From CAVRZR01 sp964354215 (GTDB taxonomy: Bacteria; Actinomycetota; Coriobacteriia; Anaerosomatales; CAVRZR01), in assembly GCA_964354215.1 (NCBI GenBank), contig CAYGYT010000055.1, positions 1 to 10,106 of the forward strand: a DNA stretch of 10,106 nucleotides, written 5' to 3'. Of this stretch, positions 7,559 through 10,106 are shown piece after piece (within the stretch, counting starts at the first letter, position 1; each line of letters starts with the position of its first letter). The translations under genes were made by a program, and so were the position numbers. The notes below the pieces were generated by a model. The model did not search any database and was not told the DNA's origin. It saw only the letters and a program-made list of their open reading frames with translations.

Positions 7559-7877
7559 CGAGGCAGAAGCTCAGAAGCACGAAACCAGAGCCGTCCGCCC
7601 GCCTTGTGAACTTGATGTACATCCGCCGACCCTCGAAGACGGGCCTGTAGATGTCGAGCCATGCGCCGGGACGACCAAGGTGCTCTTGCGACTTGTAGAA
7701 ATCGTCCGAGGCCATCGAGCAGATGCAGGAGACGACTGTCGCCCTATGCCATCCTCTGCGATCAAGGTACCTCTGGACGCGCGTGGTCACGCTGAAGTTG
7801 TCGCCCACGAAGCAGTCCGCAACAGTCGGGAGCGGGTACCGCGGTGTTGCCCTCTCTCGAGGTCTTCTCTCCGACAA
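7542..7877 (-). CDS. mqsR: MqsR-family type II toxin (mRNA interferase)
   Basis: 111-residue toxin of the RelE-like MqsR family, which cleaves mRNA (at GCU in E. coli) and is neutralised by the adjacent MqsA. The diagnostic run is SDDFYKS (57-63), WLDIYRP (73-79), MYIKF (86-90) and VLLSF (100-104), matching E. coli MqsR SDFYKS, WQDVYRP, VYLKI and LIVSF in the same order and spacing. Residues reported as important in E. coli, Lys56 and Tyr81, are kept (Lys62, Tyr87), but Gln68 aligns with Leu74. The start is TTG at 7875-7877, chosen because AGAGGGGG lies 6 bases upstream and because the protein then begins about where family members do. Codon use differs from neighbours: AGA and AGG are frequent, and a hand count of 330 bases gives about 60% G+C. 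It is likely horizontally acquired with mqsA. Confidence 0.88.
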   Translation of the reverse strand: MSERRPRERATPRYPLPTVADCFVGDNFSVTTRVQRYLDRRGWHRATVVSCICSMASDDFYKSQEHLGRPGAWLDIYRPVFEGRRMYIKFTRRADGSGFVLLSFCLDGEEH

Positions 7878-7884
7878 ACCGCGC

Positions 7885-7911
7885 CCCCTCTGAGTGCTGG
7901 TGCGAGAGGGG
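7885..7911 (-). promoter_or_regulatory. Leader hairpin that can sequester the mqsR ribosome binding site
   Basis: On the minus strand CCCCTCT (7905-7911) and AGAGGGG (7885-7891) are perfect 7-base complements separated by 13 bases. The downstream arm is the toxin's ribosome binding site, 6-7 bases before the TTG start. The hairpin would begin only a few bases into the predicted mRNA. Pairing would hide the ribosome binding site and hold toxin translation low. The base pairing is seen in the sequence; the regulatory effect is inference. Confidence 0.55.
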
Positions 7912-7914
7912 CTC

Positions 7915-7931
7915 GCTAGATGAAATCTAGC
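7915..7931. promoter_or_regulatory. Palindrome overlapping the -10 box, candidate MqsA operator
   Basis: GCTAGA and TCTAGC form perfect 6-base inverted arms around a 5-base spacer, 38-54 bases upstream of the toxin start. The palindrome covers the predicted -10 hexamer and transcription start, a typical site for autorepression by an antitoxin. It does not resemble the E. coli MqsA site (AACCT-N3-AGGTT type), so assignment to MqsA rests on position alone. Confidence 0.45.
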
Positions 7932-7952
7932 ACGGTGATAGTTTTAGGGCAA
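7924..7952 (-). promoter_or_regulatory. Predicted sigma-70-type promoter of mqsRA
   Basis: On the minus strand TTGCCC (-35, plus-strand 7947-7952) and TAGATT (-10, 7924-7929) are separated by exactly 17 bases, each matching four of six consensus positions. The predicted start is near 7917, giving a leader of about 40 bases to the toxin TTG. This suggests the toxin-antitoxin pair is transcribed independently of the glycan genes. Confidence 0.5.
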
Positions 7953-7991
7953 GCGGGAAACGGCGACGAGCACAGTCCTGCGAGCCCGCGC

Positions 7992-8855
7992 CTACTCGCG
8001 CGCAGCGGCCGCCGAGACNNNNNNNNNNNNNNNNNNNNNNNNNNNNNNNNNNNNNNNNNNNNNNNNNNNNNNNNNNNNNNNNNNNNNNNNNNNNNNNNNN
8101 NNNNNNNNNNNNNNNNNNGGCGCCGAGGGGCGCGCCGACGCCCACGCGTCGAGCAGCGTGCGCTGGTCCTTCTGCTCATGGAAGCGACCGATCGAGAGTA
8201 CGAGCGCCATGTTGTCGGCGAGTCCGAGCTCGCGGCGGAAGGCTCCACGCGCGGAAGCCGGGACCGGCGCGGGCATCTCGATGCCGTTGTAGACGACGTG
8301 ACTTCGCGCGCGACGGAGCAGCTTCAGGTCCTCGCCCTTGTCCAGGTCCGAACCGCAGACGCAGATCCACGCAGCCGTACGCGAGCGCAGCCTGCGCTCG
8401 ACGCGCAGGAGCGCGGCCTGCCGTACACGCGAGCCGGCCTTGTCCACGTGGATGCCGTGCACGGTGTAGACGACGCGCTCGCTCGCTCGAGGATCGGCGA
8501 GCCGAGCGAACGTCGCGGCTCGCCCGCCGTGCGCGTGCACGATGTCTGGGGCGAAGTCGTCGATGGCGGCTCGCAGGGAACGCGTGTGCGAAGGCGTGTA
8601 GCCCGATGAGATGTCGGCCTCGAAGACCTCAGCGCCACTCGAAGCGGCAAGCGCGCCCAGATCGCCTCCCGGTGGGCACGCCAGCCCGACCGAGACGCCC
8701 GCGTCGGGCAGGCGGCGCAGGAGGTCGGCGACGTGGCGCTCTCCCCCGCCGGTTGTCGAGGTGGCCGCCGCCACGAGAAGCACGCGGAGCGCGGCGGCCG
8801 AGGTGGGCGCGGCGTCGGGCGCAGACGCGGCTGCAGAAGCGGAGGGTGCGCTCAC
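7992..8855 (-). CDS. Glycosyltransferase family 4, interrupted by assembly gap
   Basis: 245 residues are readable before the gap. The N-terminal domain contains GGGERHVADLLRRLPDAG (36-53), DIVHAHGG (104-111) and YTVHGIH (130-136). The linker VVYNGIE (187-193) and the start of the donor domain LSIGRFHEQKDQRTLLDA (220-237) follow, with Arg224 and Lys229 at the usual phosphate-contacting places. This order is typical of GT4 enzymes using nucleotide-sugars. The GTG start (8853-8855) overlaps the stop of the upstream GT2 gene in GTGA and has AAGGTG 8 bases before it. About 100 or more residues, including the E-X7-E motif, must lie in the gap. The left end at 7992 (reading VSAAAARE then stop) assumes the frame is the same across a gap of unknown length; only the right part is certain. 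Confidence 0.8.
   Translation of the reverse strand: MSAPSASAAASAPDAAPTSAAALRVLLVAAATSTTGGGERHVADLLRRLPDAGVSVGLACPPGGDLGALAASSGAEVFEADISSGYTPSHTRSLRAAIDDFAPDIVHAHGGRAATFARLADPRASERVVYTVHGIHVDKAGSRVRQAALLRVERRLRSRTAAWICVCGSDLDKGEDLKLLRRARSHVVYNGIEMPAPVPASARGAFRRELGLADNMALVLSIGRFHEQKDQRTLLDAWASARPSAXXXXXXXXXXXXXXXXXXXXXXXXXXXXXXXXXXVSAAAARE
8019..8118. other. Assembly gap, 100 N
   Basis: Exactly 100 consecutive N, a conventional placeholder length for a gap of unknown size in a scaffold. It interrupts the donor domain of a GT4 glycosyltransferase. Reading frames that run through it are not meaningful, and the true distance between the two sides cannot be taken from the coordinates. Confidence 0.97.
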
Positions 8856-9703
8856 GGTTTCGACACCTTGTTCAACACGACTCCCAGGGGCCAGGCGACT
8901 GGCACAATCAGCACATACCCAAGCGCGTACCACCAGCCTCGGCGGCGCGACAAGAGCTGCGCCATGCTCACGACACCGGCGACCCGCATCCGCGTACGTG
9001 CCTTCTTCGACGCGGCTCCTCCGTGGTGGAGGACTTCGGCGTCGGCGAAGTAGCGGAGCCTCCACCCGGCGTCGCGCACGCGCTGACACAGCTCGATGTC
9101 CTCGCCGTAGATGAAGAAGTCGTCGCGAAACAGCCGGTCGCCCGCCGCCTCGCGGCGAATGAGCATGCACGCGCCGCTCAGCACCTCGACGTCGCGCGTG
9201 GTGCGGTGGTCCCACTCGTTCATTAGGTACCGGCCGAAGACGCCGTTGGGACGGCGCCGGTTCAGGTGCGTGATGTTGGAGAACTCGCCGAGGATGGTCG
9301 GGTCGCGGCGGCCGCCCTCGTACTGGACGCTCCCATCGGGGCTTGCGAGGACCGGGCCGACAATGCCCACGCGATCGTCGCCCTCGAGTTCGCCGACCAT
9401 CGCGCCGAGCGAACCGGGCGAGACCTCGGCGTCAGAGTTGAGCAGGAGGATCGCATCCGCCGAGGAGAGCTTGAACGCCTCGTTGTTCGCACGCGCGAAG
9501 CCCACGTTCTCGGGCATCTCGATGAGCGTTGCCTGAGGGAACTCGGAGGCCACCATGGCGGCGCTGCCATCGACGGACGCGTTGTCCACGACGAACACGC
9601 GATCGAGCGGCCGCTCGGAGGCGCCGAGTGACGCCAAGCCGGCACGCAACAGGTCGCGCGTGTTGAAGTTGACGATGATCGCGTCGACGGTATGAAGCGC
9701 CAT
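8852..9703 (-). CDS. Glycosyltransferase family 2, rhamnosyltransferase-like (WbbL type)
   Basis: 283-residue GT-A fold transferase similar to dTDP-L-rhamnose-using enzymes such as WbbL. Motifs in order: IIVNFNTRDLL (9-19), VVDNASVDGS (38-47), ENVGFARANNEAF (65-77), the metal and nucleotide binding NSDAE (89-93), LSGACMLIRR (175-184), and YGEDIELCQRVRDAGWRL (199-216) with the likely catalytic acidic pair Glu201-Asp202. HHGG (226-229) closes the core. A single hydrophobic stretch at about 257-277 near the C-terminus probably anchors the protein to the membrane. The ATG at 9703 is preceded by GGGAG at a spacing of 9. It lies 61 bases after rmlD, whose product makes dTDP-L-rhamnose, which supports rhamnose as donor. 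The downstream GT4 starts within its stop codon, so the two are coupled. Confidence 0.9.
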   Translation of the reverse strand: MALHTVDAIIVNFNTRDLLRAGLASLGASERPLDRVFVVDNASVDGSAAMVASEFPQATLIEMPENVGFARANNEAFKLSSADAILLLNSDAEVSPGSLGAMVGELEGDDRVGIVGPVLASPDGSVQYEGGRRDPTILGEFSNITHLNRRRPNGVFGRYLMNEWDHRTTRDVEVLSGACMLIRREAAGDRLFRDDFFIYGEDIELCQRVRDAGWRLRYFADAEVLHHGGAASKKARTRMRVAGVVSMAQLLSRRRGWWYALGYVLIVPVAWPLGVVLNKVSKP

Positions 9704-9739
9704 TCGGCGGTACTCCCGGGGCGGTAGAGTCGAGGAGGC

Positions 9740-9760
9740 CGGCGGCCAGCTGGCCGGCAG
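9740..9760. repeat. GC-rich inverted repeat between rmlD and the GT2 gene
   Basis: The stretch contains the 12-base perfect palindrome GGCCAGCTGGCC flanked by copies of GCCGGC, so several alternative hairpins are possible. It fills much of the 61-base space between the rmlD stop and the GT2 start. No T-run follows on the minus strand, so it is not a standard terminator; it could modulate the ratio of the two gene products or be chance in GC-rich DNA. Confidence 0.35.
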
Positions 9761-9764
9761 TCGG

Positions 9765-10106
9765 CTATGCGTCGGCTACATCATGCAGGAGGAACCGCTG
9801 AAGCGCATCTCGCCACGGCGGCATGACCACGCCGAGAGCAGCGGCCCTCGAGCAGTCGAGGGTCGAATTGCGCGGGCGGGCGGCCTTCGTGGGAAAGTCG
9901 GCCGAGTGTGCCCGCGCCACCGGAACGTCGATGCCGGCGATCTGCAGGATGCGAAGCGCCATGTCGTATCGAGAGACGGTGCCCGCGCCGGCGAGATGGT
10001 AGACGCCGGGCAAAGCGCCTCGCGCGACCAGGGAGACGATGCCGTCTGCCAGGTCGACCGTGTAGGTGGGCGAGCCGATCTCGTCATCCACAACCGTGAG
10101 TTCGCC
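9765..10106 (-). CDS. rmlD: dTDP-4-dehydrorhamnose reductase, C-terminal part (5' end outside window)
   Basis: The last 113 residues of RmlD, which reduces dTDP-4-dehydro-6-deoxy-L-mannose to dTDP-L-rhamnose with NAD(P)H, the final step of the RmlABCD pathway. The frame is open to the right edge, so the N-terminal Rossmann domain is outside the window; the full family length is about 280-300. Visible signatures are VVDDEIGSPTYTVDLADGI (5-23; family members usually have DDQ rather than DDE), GVYHLAGAGTVSRYDMALRI, the RPRNSTLD motif that ends the substrate domain, and the closing WRDALQRFL. The gene ends 61 bases before a rhamnosyltransferase-like gene, consistent with one polysaccharide operon. 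Confidence 0.93.
   Translation of the reverse strand, partial: GELTVVDDEIGSPTYTVDLADGIVSLVARGALPGVYHLAGAGTVSRYDMALRILQIAGIDVPVARAHSADFPTKAARPRNSTLDCSRAAALGVVMPPWRDALQRFLLHDVADA

Noticed and set aside
7920..8609. Plus-strand frame running through the N gap
   Set aside because: Continuity across N is an artefact, and the readable residues are antisense to the GT4 gene without motifs.
8856..9215. N-terminal extension of the gapped GT4 frame up to 9215
   Set aside because: The extra 120 residues lie out of frame within the well-supported GT2 gene. The GTG at 8855 overlaps the GT2 stop and has its own AAGGTG.
1..10106. CRISPR arrays, tRNA or rRNA genes, insertion sequences
   Set aside because: No regularly spaced repeats, tRNA-like cloverleaf, rRNA sequence or transposase motifs were seen on either strand.

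Overview
The window is about two thirds G+C. Every gene I can support lies on the minus strand, so the operon reads from the right edge to the left. It looks like part of a surface-polysaccharide (O-antigen, capsule or cell-wall glycan) locus of a high-GC bacterium. The codon use, frequent GTG/TTG starts and the style of the phosphohexomutase would suit a deep-branching Actinobacterium such as a Coriobacteriia relative. That placement is a low-confidence inference: no rRNA or other marker gene is present.

In the direction of transcription the layout is: (1) the C-terminal third of dTDP-4-dehydrorhamnose reductase (rmlD, cut by the right edge); (2) a GT2 rhamnosyltransferase-like enzyme; (3) a GT4 glycosyltransferase whose GTG start overlaps the stop of the GT2 gene and whose C-terminal half is lost in a 100-N assembly gap (8019-8118); (4) an mqsR-mqsA type II toxin-antitoxin pair with its own compact promoter, operator and leader region; (5) a second, complete GT4 glycosyltransferase; (6, 7) two tandem, translationally coupled paralogues of a large O-antigen ligase/polymerase (Wzy/WaaL superfamily) with C-terminal TPR repeats; (8) after a 220-base intergenic stretch, a phosphoglucomutase/phosphomannomutase lacking only its last few residues at the left edge.

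The glycan genes make biochemical sense together. The phosphohexomutase supplies glucose-1-phosphate (or mannose-1-phosphate). Glucose-1-phosphate is the precursor of dTDP-L-rhamnose, whose last step is RmlD. The GT2 enzyme resembles rhamnosyltransferases. The GT4 enzymes would extend a lipid-linked oligosaccharide. The two membrane Wzy/WaaL-like proteins would polymerise or transfer the finished glycan outside the membrane. The toxin-antitoxin module is the odd one out: its G+C is lower (about 60% by hand count in mqsR), it is rich in AGA/AGG arginine codons, and it has its own control region, so it is probably a later insertion.

I found no clearly undescribed system. The parts most worth a second look are the mqsR leader, where the toxin's ribosome binding site can pair with an upstream complement next to a palindrome covering the -10 box, and the tandem ligase-TPR pair, whose extreme C-termini are almost identical.
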